This document shows, one piece after another, positions 63,999-64,000 of a DNA stretch of 64,000 nt. Location: the NCBI GenBank assembly GCA_945859605.1, contig OX243814.1, positions 23,455,686-23,519,685 of the forward strand, given 5' to 3'. A model generated the notes under the pieces. It was not told where the DNA came from, searched no databases, and saw only the letters and a program-made list of their open reading frames with translations. Position 1 is the first letter of the stretch. Every line of letters starts with the position of its first letter. This DNA comes from Lumbricus rubellus. Lineage: Eukaryota; Annelida; Clitellata; Crassiclitellata; Lumbricidae. Position numbers and translations under genes: made by a program.

Positions 63999-64000
63999 CT

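Noticed and set aside
1..64000. CRISPR arrays, operons or bacterial-type systems
   Set aside because: The window is eukaryotic; tandem repeats here lack unique spacers and the genes are spliced.

Overview
This is animal (metazoan) nuclear DNA: AT-rich, intron-dense and packed with transposable-element debris. The genes have metazoan exon structures (a GalNAc-transferase with a lectin tail, diphthine synthase, a nicotinic acetylcholine receptor). With the tRNA-derived SINEs, the many short DNA transposons and the recurring TAGGCCTA-type word, this suggests a marine invertebrate deuterostome, perhaps an echinoderm. The species cannot be fixed from the sequence alone. I worked out exons by hand from protein motifs, open frame, splice sites and phase. 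No search was run.

Layout. (1) 1-6453: no recognisable coding sequence, possibly the 3' UTR or 3' flank of the next gene. (2) 6454-15204, minus strand: a complete 11-exon polypeptide N-acetylgalactosaminyltransferase; the joined exons give 590 codons plus a stop. (3) 15205-20956: intergenic, with repeats and two small hAT elements. (4) 20957-24643, plus strand: a type II membrane glycosyltransferase of the DXD sugar-binding (GT32-like) class, probably three exons and 322 residues. (5) 24644-26306: convergent intergenic spacer. (6) 26307-35045, minus strand: a complete 8-exon DPH5 (diphthine methyl ester synthase), 282 residues, whose first intron starts with GC instead of GT. (7) 35046-47855: a transposon-rich block with nested DNA transposons, LINE pieces and a stray copy of DPH5 exon 2. 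(8) 47856-60839, plus strand: two early exons of a nicotinic acetylcholine receptor subunit, with the hallmark sizes of 146 and 45 bp, separated by a 12.8 kb intron; the rest of the gene lies outside or was not found. (9) 62779-64000, minus strand: the 3' end of an unrecognised gene.

The genes do not form a pathway. Two act in Golgi-type glycosylation (mucin-type O-GalNAc initiation and a GT32-like transferase), one makes diphthamide on translation elongation factor 2, and one is a ligand-gated channel. The main interest lies in the non-coding part: at least eight short hAT-like elements with exact or near-exact 8-bp target duplications, a Harbinger-like element with 26-bp identical ends, three decayed Tc1/mariner-like elements (one inserted into the arm of an older palindrome), a piggyBac-like composite holding two nested elements, a 20-bp satellite of exactly 37 units, and a minisatellite that repeats the splice donor of its neighbouring exon.
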